This document shows, piece after piece, positions 1 through 5,053 of a stretch of DNA of 5,053 bases. Position 1 is the stretch's first letter, and each line of letters begins with the position of its first letter. The stretch is from Fidelibacterota bacterium. Lineage in GTDB: Bacteria > Fidelibacterota > Fidelibacteria > Fidelibacterales > Fidelibacteraceae. Where the stretch lies: assembly GCA_023134755.1 (NCBI GenBank), contig JAGLUM010000315.1, forward strand, positions 1-5,053, given 5' to 3'. Below the pieces are notes generated by a model. It saw only the letters and a list, made by a program, of their open reading frames with translations. It was not told the origin of the DNA and did no database searches. Position numbers and translations under genes: made by a program.

Positions 1-315
1 AAATTAGCCCAATGGTGGGAAGGCATCAGTCCCAAAATTGATGAAGCCTACCAGGTCACTAAGGAAAAAGCGGGTGATTTTGGTCATATCGGAAAACTCA
101 AATATGAAATTTTTCAGACACAACGGATATTGCTTAAGTGCTATCAGGAACTGGGCAACAAAACCGCAGTGCGTATTTCTGAAAAACATGACTATAGCAT
201 GCAGGATCTTGAAAATATTGATGACATGATATCGCAAATTCGCGATTTGAAAAGTAAAATTACGACGCTTGAAAGCGAAATTATCCACCTTCAGGCTGAG
301 GAAAATATTAAATAA
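1..315 (+). CDS. C-terminal part of an unrecognised coiled-coil protein (5' end outside window)
   Basis: An open frame runs from the first base of the window to a TAA at 313-315, giving 104 residues with no convincing start inside, so the gene very likely begins upstream. A TTG at 130 could be read as a start but has no clear Shine-Dalgarno, and the frame stays open and protein-like before it. The visible part is hydrophilic with no membrane segment or signal. It contains a motif around residues 33-50 (KLKYEIFQTQRILLKCYQEL) and ends in a heptad-like stretch (about residues 73-100, with I/L/M spacing through DMISQIRDLKSKITTLESEI) that should form a coiled coil. I do not recognise a family. The gene stops 21 bases before the tRNA and may share its transcript, since no terminator is visible between them. 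The function is unknown; a small structural or oligomerising protein is possible but is inference. Confidence 0.7.
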   Translation, partial: KLAQWWEGISPKIDEAYQVTKEKAGDFGHIGKLKYEIFQTQRILLKCYQELGNKTAVRISEKHDYSMQDLENIDDMISQIRDLKSKITTLESEIIHLQAEENIK

Positions 316-336
316 TTTGCTTATTGAAGTAAATCA

Positions 337-419
337 GCCCGGGTGGCGAAATTGGCAGACGCGCTAGGTTCAGGGTCTAGTGTCCATCGGACATGCGGGT
401 TCAAATCCCGCCCCGGGTA
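337..419 (+). tRNA. tRNA-Leu, anticodon CAG
   Basis: A complete class II cloverleaf can be folded by eye. The acceptor stem is GCCCGGG (337-343) against CCCGGGT (412-418), with a terminal G-T wobble. The D-arm contains the usual TGGCAGAC. The anticodon stem is CTAGG/TCTAG with loop TTCAGGG, placing anticodon CAG at 371-373. A long variable arm TGTCC-ATC-GGACA lies at 381-393, and the T-arm is GCGGG-TTCAAAT-CCCGC. The discriminator base is A at 419, as expected for leucine. The long variable arm together with CAG identifies an elongator leucine tRNA that reads CUG codons. The 3' CCA is not encoded (the next bases are CTAA), so it must be added after transcription by a nucleotidyltransferase. 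It lies between the coiled-coil gene and a terminator. Confidence 0.96.
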
Positions 420-424
420 CTAAT

Positions 425-459
425 AATGGTAAGGCTTTTGACTTGCCATTTTTTATTTG
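425..459 (+). terminator. rho-independent terminator of the tRNA-Leu transcript
   Basis: AATGGTAAG (425-433) pairs with CTTGCCATT (442-450) around an 8-base loop. This gives a 9-bp stem with one G-U wobble, followed directly by a T-rich tract (449-458). It begins five bases after the tRNA, which fits an intrinsic terminator for the tRNA and possibly for the upstream gene. Confidence 0.8.
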
Positions 460-480
460 TTCGAAATAATTGTTTTACTT

Positions 481-508
481 GAATAGCCACGGTTGAATAG
501 CTACAGTT
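481..508. repeat. imperfect 14-bp tandem repeat
   Basis: Two adjacent 14-base units, GAATAGCCACGGTT (481-494) and GAATAGCTACAGTT (495-508), match at 12 of 14 positions. The first unit also supplies the left arm of the outer inverted repeat with 539-544. There is no coding frame. It may be a slippage duplication or part of a dispersed 3'-end element. Confidence 0.6.
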
Positions 509-544
509 TGTCCCGAACTCGATTCGGGAAGTTTTAAGCCGTGG
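487..544. repeat. nested inverted repeat (possible mRNA 3'-end hairpin)
   Basis: The inner stem TCCCGAA (511-517) pairs perfectly with TTCGGGA (523-529) around loop CTCGA. The outer arms CCACGG (487-492) and CCGTGG (539-544) are also perfect complements and extend two bases inward with one G-T wobble. The structure begins 12 bases past the stop of the minus-strand EEP gene, so it could stabilise or end that mRNA. On the minus strand no T-run follows. On the plus strand only a short TTTT (532-535) follows the inner stem, so it is a weak intrinsic terminator either way. A dispersed palindromic element is the alternative. Confidence 0.5.
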
Positions 545-556
545 ATTATTTAATTC

Positions 557-1312
557 TTAACGTGACATTTTGAACTTCGCCACGATCGGCCGATGATCAG
601 ATGCCACAGTTTCGTTAACAACATAGATGCTTTTACATTGCAACCCGCCATTTACATTATAATAAACATGATCAATGATGCGTTCCGGAACATTCGCCGG
701 ATAGGTTTTTTCTTCTGATACACAGCGGATCAATATCTTGTCCAGGGCATTCAACGGCTTACTGCCTGGCTGACAATTTAAATCACCCGCCAGGATTACG
801 GTAGCGTTATCCGATGTAACTATATCAATGATGGCAGCCATTTGAACGGGCCGGTCGGAATCCCCGGAATGATGATCTAAATGGGTATTATAAAAATGAA
901 CAGTATCTCCGCGATCTGTCACACAGCTGATCATCATCAGTAAACGTGCTTCATAATTTTCCCGGGCCGGAAGATTTACCACTCGTTGCTCAATAATGGG
1001 AAAACGGGATAAGATGACATTTCCAAATCCACCACCCTGATAATCAAAGGTTTTCATAAAAATACCATCCATATCGCAACGTTCCTTCATGATGGCCAGG
1101 GCATCCATGTATCCACTGCGCTCGGTAAGCTGGTCCACCTCCTGCAAGGCTACCAAATCTGGCTTTTCTGCCATGATCACATCACAGATACGCTCTGCAT
1201 CTATAACACCATCCATGCCCCGCATTGCATGAATATTATAGCTCATAACGGTTATTTCATTGCATCCTGCCAAAAACAGCAAACTGAGTAAAAATATAAT
1301 AATACGTTTCAT
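557..1312 (-). CDS. endonuclease/exonuclease/phosphatase (EEP) family lipoprotein
   Basis: This is a 251-residue protein of the metal-dependent EEP (DNase I-like) fold, which cleaves phosphodiester or phosphomonoester bonds in nucleic acids, inositol phosphates or sphingolipids. The residues expected for catalysis are present in order: N26 (SYNIH), E58 (LQEVD), the FGNVILSRFPI strand at 96-106, H144 (NTHLDHH), D177 and N179 (GDLN), D214 (IDHV), and D239-H240 (SDHRP). The N-terminus is a lipoprotein signal: KR, a hydrophobic run, then lipobox L14-A-G-C17. N18 at +2 gives no Asp inner-membrane retention signal, so an outer-membrane anchor facing the periplasm or outside is likely. The first strand of the fold starts only three residues after the Cys, so there is almost no linker. 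I chose the ATG at 1312 because the GAGGG at 1320-1324 sits 7 bases before it; an ATG two codons upstream (1318) is only one base from that site. The gene stands alone, and its substrate cannot be told from sequence. Confidence 0.92.
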   Translation of the reverse strand: MKRIIIFLLSLLFLAGCNEITVMSYNIHAMRGMDGVIDAERICDVIMAEKPDLVALQEVDQLTERSGYMDALAIMKERCDMDGIFMKTFDYQGGGFGNVILSRFPIIEQRVVNLPARENYEARLLMMISCVTDRGDTVHFYNTHLDHHSGDSDRPVQMAAIIDIVTSDNATVILAGDLNCQPGSKPLNALDKILIRCVSEEKTYPANVPERIIDHVYYNVNGGLQCKSIYVVNETVASDHRPIVAKFKMSR

Positions 1313-1319
1313 ATGCATT

Positions 1320-1324
1320 CCCTC
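1320..1324 (-). promoter_or_regulatory. ribosome binding site that decides the EEP start
   Basis: On the minus strand GAGGG is followed by AATGCAT and then ATG. The spacing is 7 bases to the ATG at 1312-1310 but only one base to the in-frame ATG at 1318-1316. The first ATG is therefore poorly placed, and the shorter product (MKRIII...) is preferred. Confidence 0.7.
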
Positions 1325-1366
1325 GTTGTTTAATCTTTTATCATTGCTAAAAACTAATTAATTGCC

Positions 1367-1395
1367 ATTATATTTCCAAGCGGGTAATAAAAAAA
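1367..1395 (-). promoter_or_regulatory. candidate promoter for the EEP gene
   Basis: The minus strand carries a perfect TATAAT (1372-1367), 42 bases before the EEP ribosome site. The position 17 bases further upstream is only TTTTTT (1395-1390), a poor -35 box. The GGTAAATAT tandem repeat lies immediately upstream, where an activator would sit. The call rests mainly on the -10 box and its location. Confidence 0.35.
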
Positions 1396-1412
1396 TATTT
1401 ACCATATTTACC
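1395..1412. repeat. perfect 9-bp tandem repeat ATATTTACC x2 (candidate operator)
   Basis: ATATTTACC occurs twice without a gap (1395-1403 and 1404-1412); on the minus strand this reads GGTAAATATGGTAAATAT. The 11-mer ATTTACCATAT spanning the two units (1397-1407) recurs exactly at 1532-1542. It lies just upstream of the minus-strand TATAAT, so it could be a regulator binding site for the EEP gene. No known regulator motif is assigned. Confidence 0.45.
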
Positions 1413-1457
1413 TTACGCCAGAATGGGAAAAAACAAAAAAGCCTTCATTTAAATATC

Positions 1458-1486
1458 TTGCTTTTTCTAGCATTAAGCTTTATCAT
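1458..1486 (+). promoter_or_regulatory. weak candidate sigma70-type promoter, rightward
   Basis: TTGCTT (1458-1463) and TATCAT (1481-1486) are separated by 17 bases, an acceptable -35/-10 pair. In such AT-rich sequence this can arise by chance. If real, it would drive the relic and perhaps the kinase operon, because no terminator is seen before 1980. Confidence 0.25.
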
Positions 1487-1506
1487 GTTTAATAACGTAA
1501 TAATAC

Positions 1507-1544
1507 TTGTATGGTAAAGACAGAGTTGGTTATTTACCATATAA
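1507..1544. repeat. inverted repeat of the GGTAAA motif (candidate operator)
   Basis: TTGTATGGTAAA (1507-1518) and TTTACCATATAA (1533-1544) are inverted copies with a 14-base spacer; 11 of 12 positions pair as Watson-Crick and one as G-T. The same core word appears in the tandem repeat at 1395-1412. The palindrome covers a TATAAT (1540-1545) and precedes the abandoned start at 1561. It would suit a dimeric regulator controlling the rightward genes, but this is inference. Confidence 0.45.
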
Positions 1545-1645
1545 TGGAGTGAGTGAGACCATGAAATTAAATAAATTTATTTACAATGATTTTTAGGGGG
1601 TTTATTTAACATCCTGATTTGAATTGTGTAATTTGTTTTAAAAAA

Positions 1646-1827
1646 ATGAAGCAAAAAATTAATAAAACATTAGAATACCTGCGGGAACAAAGAAGCTGCA
1701 ATTTTTCGGGTAACAGATTATCAATGCTTGAGAAAAAAATCTCAAAAAATTATTCTCGATTAGTTCAAACGGCTTTGATGAATATTTTGCATGTCTTTTT
1801 AATCATCCGGAAGAATTATATGGATAA
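1646..1827 (+). pseudogene. relic of a CheR N-terminal domain (frameshifted)
   Basis: From the ATG at 1646 the frame reads MKQKINKTLEYLREQRSCNF and continues SGNRLSMLEKKI. That matches the pattern I know for the all-alpha N-terminal domain of CheR-type protein-glutamate methyltransferases, especially those in CheB/CheR-PAS-kinase fusions: YLR, then G/C-x-DFSGYR-S-ML-RRI. Within the A-rich stretch about 1731-1752 the similarity moves to the next frame, which continues GFDEYFACLFNHPEELYG (1771-1824) and hits TAA at 1825-1827. That segment matches the DEY...HPEEL part of the same domain. The INVTxFFRD segment and the whole methyltransferase domain are missing. A 94-codon frame across 1619-1903 is an accidental splice of these pieces. 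No ribosome site precedes 1646. The identification is by family pattern recognition only. Confidence 0.6.
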
Positions 1828-1845
1828 ACAAATTATATATGTAAT

Positions 1846-1944
1846 GACAGGTGGGGCGAATATCTTAAAAAGAAAAGATGATAATATCGGGCAGAAGAAG
1901 TGAATAAGGGTGCAATTTTTTATCTTTCCTTACCAAAAAAATAA
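1846..1944 (+). pseudogene. relic of a histidine-kinase C-terminus (HATPase tail)
   Basis: The frame at 1891-1944 reads AEEVNKGAIFYLSLPKK then TAA, the typical closing strand of HATPase_c kinases (WAEGEVxKGAxFYFSLP). It matches the end of the intact kinase downstream: 10 of 14 residues agree between EVNKGAIFYLSLPK and EVDKGAAFYFSLSK, and 32 of 42 bases agree between 1897-1938 and 4185-4226. Just upstream, in the neighbouring frame, TGGANILKR...DNI (about 1849-1888) may be a decayed G2-box/HGG region, with the conserved Trp lost through a missing base near 1888. Together with the CheR piece it suggests one ancestral CheR-to-kinase fusion gene with a large internal deletion. The stop lies 35 bases before the kinase start. 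Confidence 0.55.
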
Positions 1945-1979
1945 GATTTGGTTAAATTTTAAAACAAAAGGTTTAAAAA

Positions 1980-4241
1980 ATGAATAATAAACAAAAACTT
2001 AGTTTTATTATTAACCGAAAATGGGCGGTTTTAACTGCTTTTTTCTTCTGTGTGTTAGTACACTCTATTGCCTATAGCCAGGAAATGCAGGTCAGGATTG
2101 GTGTGTTGGCACTTAGAGGGGCAGAAGAGACCGTGAAAAGATGGACGCCGACAGCGGAATACCTGAGTACCCGGATTCCGGAATATACATTTGTTATTGT
2201 TCCATTAGATTTTGAAAAAATATACGAAGCTGTTGAGAATGGCGAAGTTGATTTTGTGTTGGAAAATTCCTCTATTTATGTTGAATTGGAGTATCTGTAT
2301 GGTGTAGATAGAATTGCCACTTTGAATGATTTGTGGCAAGAACAGGCTTTTAACCAATTTGGCGGTGTTATATTCACTAGTAAAAACCGAAAGGACATCA
2401 ATAATCTGGATGACCTAAAAAATAAATCATTCATGGCAGTCCACGAAACTTCTTTTGGCGGATGGAGAATGGCCCAGAGAGAATTTAAGGATTATGGTAT
2501 CGATCCTTACCGGAATTTTGCAGATATGCAATTCGGTGACACACACGACAAGGTTGTGTATGCTGTTCAAAAAGGGCAGGTAGATGCAGGTACCGTCCGT
2601 ACTGGTATCCTTGAAAAAATGAATAAAGAAGGCAAGATAAATATTAAAAATTTTGCTATATTAAATCAGCAACATCCTGATAATTTTCCTTTGTTGCTCA
2701 GTACCCGCCTTTACCCTGAATGGCCCTTTGCCAGGGTTAAACACACATCTGATCAACTATCGCAGCAAGTGTCTATCGCTTTGCTGAGTATGCCCTCCGA
2801 TAGCGAGGCAGCCAGAGCTGCAGGTATCGCCGGATGGACAACCCCCCATCACTATCAACGGGTGCATGACTGCCTTAAAGAACTCCGTGTCAGCCCTTAT
2901 GAAGACCTGGGAAAAATCACCCTGGCCAGTCTTATCCAACAATACTGGTATTGGATTCTGCTTGGGTTTATTAGTGTTATAGTTCTTATTGCTGTTGTGA
3001 TTTATGTAATCAGATTGAATCGTAAACTAAACATAAGTACAATTGAACTAAAAGAATCCCAAAATAGATTGGAGCAAAAAGTTGAAGAAAGAACTTCCGA
3101 ACTCAGGCAGAGCAATCAACAACTCATAAAAGAAAATAAGGATCGCAGACGGGCAGAGAAAGCACTTCAATTGGAACATGATAATTTTAAAAACATATTA
3201 GGATCTATGGAAGATGGTGTCTACATAGTTAATATGGAATACGAAATTCAATATATTAATCCGGTAATAAAAAAAGAGTTTGGTCCTGCAAATGGACATA
3301 AATGCTATGAATATTTACACAGGCGAATAAAAGTTTGTCCATGGTGTAAGATATCGGATGTTCTATTGGGAAAAACCGTTCGCTGGGAATGGTATTCATC
3401 TAAAAATCAGAGGACGTATGACCTGATTGATACCCCGTTTAGAAATCCCGATGGCAGTATCTCGAAGCTCGAAATATTTCGCGACATCACCGAGCGCAAG
3501 CAGGCGGAAGAAGAACTGAAAAAACACCGTGAGCATCTCGAAGAATTAGTAAAAGAACGTACCAAAGAACTGGAAGCTTTTTCTTATTCCGTGTCGCACG
3601 ATTTGCGGGCGCCATTGCGCGCTATTGATGGATTTACCCGCATTTTAATGGATGATTACATTTCACAATTAGACGAAGAAGCCAAAAGGTTGGGAATGAT
3701 TATTCAGTCTAATTCCCAGAAAATGGGACAGCTTATCGATGACTTGCTTACCTTTTCCCGTATGGCGCGCACATCCATGAACTTTTCCGAAATTGACATG
3801 AAAAATATGGCAAAAGCAATATACTATGAAGCAACTAATGCGAAATTGCGTAAACGGATTACCTTTACCATTGCCGATTTGTCCGAAGTAAAAGGCGATA
3901 CGAATATGATGCGCCAGGTATGGATGAATTTCATTTCCAACGCGATCAAGTTTTCAGCTAATCGCGATCAAGCCGTTATTTCAATTACTTGCCAGGAAAA
4001 AGAAAATAAATTAACTTATTGTATAAAAGATAACGGTGCCGGATTTAATATGAAATATAAGGATAAACTTTTTGGTGTATTCCAACGCCTGCACAGCGAA
4101 AAAGAATTCGAAGGTACCGGCGTAGGGCTGGCCTTAGTACAGCGTATCATTCATCGCCACGGCGGTAAAGTTTGGGCGGAGGGCGAAGTGGATAAGGGTG
4201 CCGCATTTTACTTTTCATTATCTAAAAATGGGGAGATCTAA
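1980..4241 (+). CDS. membrane sensor histidine kinase with PhnD/TtrS-like periplasmic domain and PAS
   Basis: A 753-residue sensor kinase. Residues 15-33 form a Sec signal (hydrophobic run ending AYS before Q34). Residues 37-300 are a periplasmic binding-protein domain of the PhnD/phosphonate-binding type, also used by TtrS-like kinases: IGVLALRG near 40, the VDFVLENSS strand, FGGVIFTSKN, DKVVYAVQKGQVDAGTVRTG at 190-209, LYPEWPFA at 244-251. One membrane helix spans about 323-345, followed by a coiled coil (355-400), a PAS domain (400-505) with C442, C453 and C456, and a second coiled coil. The HisKA domain carries phosphoacceptor H540 (SVSHDLRAPLR). The HATPase domain has N650/N654 (N box), D684-NGAGF (G1), LFGVFQ (698-701) and G712-TGVGL (G2), so it should be active. 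AAAAGG at 1966-1971 lies 8 bases before the ATG. It should autophosphorylate on H540 and pass phosphate to the receiver encoded three bases later. The ligand is unknown; no transporter or reductase gene is in view. Confidence 0.93.
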   Translation: MNNKQKLSFIINRKWAVLTAFFFCVLVHSIAYSQEMQVRIGVLALRGAEETVKRWTPTAEYLSTRIPEYTFVIVPLDFEKIYEAVENGEVDFVLENSSIYVELEYLYGVDRIATLNDLWQEQAFNQFGGVIFTSKNRKDINNLDDLKNKSFMAVHETSFGGWRMAQREFKDYGIDPYRNFADMQFGDTHDKVVYAVQKGQVDAGTVRTGILEKMNKEGKINIKNFAILNQQHPDNFPLLLSTRLYPEWPFARVKHTSDQLSQQVSIALLSMPSDSEAARAAGIAGWTTPHHYQRVHDCLKELRVSPYEDLGKITLASLIQQYWYWILLGFISVIVLIAVVIYVIRLNRKLNISTIELKESQNRLEQKVEERTSELRQSNQQLIKENKDRRRAEKALQLEHDNFKNILGSMEDGVYIVNMEYEIQYINPVIKKEFGPANGHKCYEYLHRRIKVCPWCKISDVLLGKTVRWEWYSSKNQRTYDLIDTPFRNPDGSISKLEIFRDITERKQAEEELKKHREHLEELVKERTKELEAFSYSVSHDLRAPLRAIDGFTRILMDDYISQLDEEAKRLGMIIQSNSQKMGQLIDDLLTFSRMARTSMNFSEIDMKNMAKAIYYEATNAKLRKRITFTIADLSEVKGDTNMMRQVWMNFISNAIKFSANRDQAVISITCQEKENKLTYCIKDNGAGFNMKYKDKLFGVFQRLHSEKEFEGTGVGLALVQRIIHRHGGKVWAEGEVDKGAAFYFSLSKNGEI

Positions 4242-4244
4242 AAA

Positions 4245-4682
4245 ATGAAACACGAATTTGAAATCGTGATTGTTGAAGACAATCCCAATGATGCTGAATT
4301 AATGGTTCGCTCTTTGAGGGAGAATCGGCTGGCTAACAGTCTGATTGTACTCGAAGATGGTGAGCAGGCACTGGATTTTATTTTTTGCCGAGGTCAATAT
4401 ACCGGCAGAGATCCATCCGGATCGCCGAAGGTAATATTTTTGGATTTAAAACTGCCCAAAGTAGACGGCCTGGAAGTATTAAAACAAGTGAAAACAGATG
4501 ACCGGACCCGGAAAATACCGGTGATTATTGTCACTTCTTCAAAAGAAGACCCGGATATTGCCACTGCCTACGATTTGGGTGCTAATAGCTACGTTGTTAA
4601 ACCGGTTGATTTTGATAATTTCGTAGAAACGATAAAGCAATTAGGCTTATACTGGTTAGTGGTAAACGAAAATCCAAAATAG
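4245..4682 (+). CDS. single-domain response regulator (Rcp1/CheY-like)
   Basis: A 145-residue protein consisting of one receiver domain and no output domain. The acidic pair E11-D12, phosphoacceptor D67 (FLDLKLP), T97 (VTSS) and K119 (VKP) are all present, so phosphorylation should be normal. The long insert between helix 2 and strand 3 (FCRGQYTGRDPSGSPK, about 47-62) and the DLKLPKVDG motif are typical of the Rcp1-type regulators that partner phytochrome-like kinases. These act by protein contact, not DNA binding. The start is set by GGGGAG (4230-4235), inside the last codons of the kinase gene and 9 bases before the ATG. The genes are three bases apart, implying translational coupling and a cognate kinase-regulator pair. 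The output partner is not visible. Confidence 0.93.
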   Translation: MKHEFEIVIVEDNPNDAELMVRSLRENRLANSLIVLEDGEQALDFIFCRGQYTGRDPSGSPKVIFLDLKLPKVDGLEVLKQVKTDDRTRKIPVIIVTSSKEDPDIATAYDLGANSYVVKPVDFDNFVETIKQLGLYWLVVNENPK

Positions 4683-4728
4683 CAGCTGTTTTATCAATTT
4701 AGAAACTATTTTAAAAGGGAAGTATGCT

Positions 4729-5053
4729 ATGGAAAAAAAATTACACATACTGATTTTAGAAGATATTCCTTCTGATGCGGAACTTGCCCGAAGGGAGTTG
4801 AATACAGTTTTGAAAGACTATACTGTCCAGGTAGTAGATACGGAAGAGGGTTTTGTTCAGTCCCTAAGGACATTCAAACCTGACCTTATTATTTCTGATT
4901 ATCAACTGCCTACTTTCGATGGTTTATCAGCTTTGAAGATTACGCAGGAAAAATTCCTCTCTACTCCTTTTGTTATTTTAACCGGTTCCATGAATGAAGA
5001 TACAGCCGTTGAATGTATTAAAGCCGGTGCTGATGATTATGTGATCAAAGAAC
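4729..5053 (+). CDS. receiver-domain protein, N-terminal part (cut by window end)
   Basis: The frame is open from ATG 4729 to the window end (108 complete codons). It is a second receiver domain, unlike the first in detail: E11-D12, phosphoacceptor D57 (ISDYQLP), T85 (ILTGS) and K107 (YVIKE). AGGGA at 4716-4720 lies 8 bases before the start; another ATG at 4724 is out of frame. The gap to the previous gene is 46 bases with no terminator, so it is probably in the same operon. In my knowledge of the family, receivers with the SDYQLP and YVIKE pattern often head longer proteins with PAS and histidine-kinase modules, so this may be a hybrid signalling protein rather than a stand-alone regulator; the window cannot show which. 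It may receive phosphate from the upstream kinase or act as the next step. Confidence 0.88.
   Translation, partial: MEKKLHILILEDIPSDAELARRELNTVLKDYTVQVVDTEEGFVQSLRTFKPDLIISDYQLPTFDGLSALKITQEKFLSTPFVILTGSMNEDTAVECIKAGADDYVIKE

Larger units (their letters stand above)
1325..1618. other. AT-rich intergenic region between the EEP gene and the gene relic
   Basis: About 300 bases with no supported coding sequence. It holds candidate promoters in both directions and a cluster of GGTAAA/TTTACC motifs. A start-like arrangement also occurs: GGAGTGAG at 1546-1553, then ATG at 1561, which opens an 11-codon frame ending at TAG 1594-1596. That short frame may be the abandoned start of the gene whose relic follows, but this is inference. 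Confidence 0.6.

Noticed and set aside
38..229. 63-codon plus-strand frame
   Set aside because: It is a different frame over the same partial gene; its sequence has no recognisable features, while the frame ending at 315 has coherent coiled-coil character.
4..288. 94-codon minus-strand frame
   Set aside because: It is antisense to the open coiled-coil protein frame, with no ribosome site and no family resemblance.
481..544. CRISPR-like or attachment-site reading of the repeats next to the tRNA
   Set aside because: There are only two adjacent imperfect units with no spacers. No duplicated tRNA 3' end and no integrase gene are present in the window.
1313..1318. Upstream ATG of the EEP gene as the start
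   Set aside because: Only one base separates it from the GAGGG ribosome site, whereas the second ATG has a normal 7-base spacing and gives a standard lipoprotein signal.
1540..1545. TATAAT as a -10 box for rightward transcription
   Set aside because: No credible -35 box lies at 16-18 bases. A start here would leave almost no leader before the GGAG at 1546, so I did not call it a separate promoter.
1561..1596. 11-codon frame with a good ribosome site
   Set aside because: GGAGTGAG before the ATG is attractive, but the frame closes after 11 codons with no conserved leader-peptide feature. It was kept only as a possible abandoned start.
1619..1903. 94-codon open frame read as a real small protein
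   Set aside because: It starts at a TTG without a ribosome site. Its first half is CheR_N-like but loses similarity after the A-rich stretch, where the match continues in another frame. It is better explained as relic sequence.
2757..2942. 61-codon minus-strand frame
   Set aside because: It lies wholly inside the periplasmic domain of the kinase gene, on the opposite strand, without supporting signals.

Overview
The window looks like an ordinary chromosomal stretch of a moderately AT-rich, Gram-negative-type bacterium. A lipoprotein signal, a Sec signal followed by a periplasmic sensor domain, and Shine-Dalgarno-led starts support this. The tRNA does not encode its CCA end. Two-component genes of this style are common in environmental Gram-negatives such as Calditrichota/KSB1-like, Ignavibacteria-like or Desulfobacterota lineages, but the sequence does not settle the taxon.

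Left part (1-550, + strand): the C-terminal 104 codons of an unrecognised coiled-coil protein end at 315. A tRNA-Leu(CAG) with a long variable arm follows at 337-419, with a rho-independent terminator right behind it. Next come a 14-bp imperfect tandem repeat and a nested inverted repeat, at the 3' end of the convergent gene.

Middle (557-1312, - strand): a lipoprotein of the endonuclease/exonuclease/phosphatase (EEP) fold with the family's metal and catalytic residues visible. Upstream, to about 1618, is a non-coding AT-rich region with a cluster of GGTAAA/TTTACC motifs, including a perfect 9-bp tandem repeat and an inverted pair. It is a candidate regulatory region.

1646-1944 (+): a gene relic. 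Its first half reads as a CheR N-terminal domain, with a frameshift in an A-rich stretch. Its last codons read as the C-terminus of a histidine-kinase ATPase domain. The simplest reading is an internally deleted, frameshifted remnant of a CheR-PAS-kinase type signalling gene. Its tail resembles the tail of the intact kinase immediately downstream.

Right part (1980-5053, +): a tight signalling cluster. It starts with a membrane histidine kinase (signal peptide, PhnD/TtrS-like periplasmic binding domain, one membrane helix, coiled coil, PAS with a C-x10-C-x2-C cysteine cluster, HisKA, HATPase). Three bases later comes a single-domain Rcp1/CheY-type response regulator. After 46 bases a second receiver-domain protein begins and is cut by the window end. 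The likely flow is a periplasmic ligand sensed by the kinase, with phosphotransfer to one or both receivers. The ligand and output cannot be read from this window. I see no clearly new system. The most notable items are the CheR/kinase relic, the cysteine-bearing PAS in a PhnD-type sensor kinase, and the GGTAAA motif cluster.
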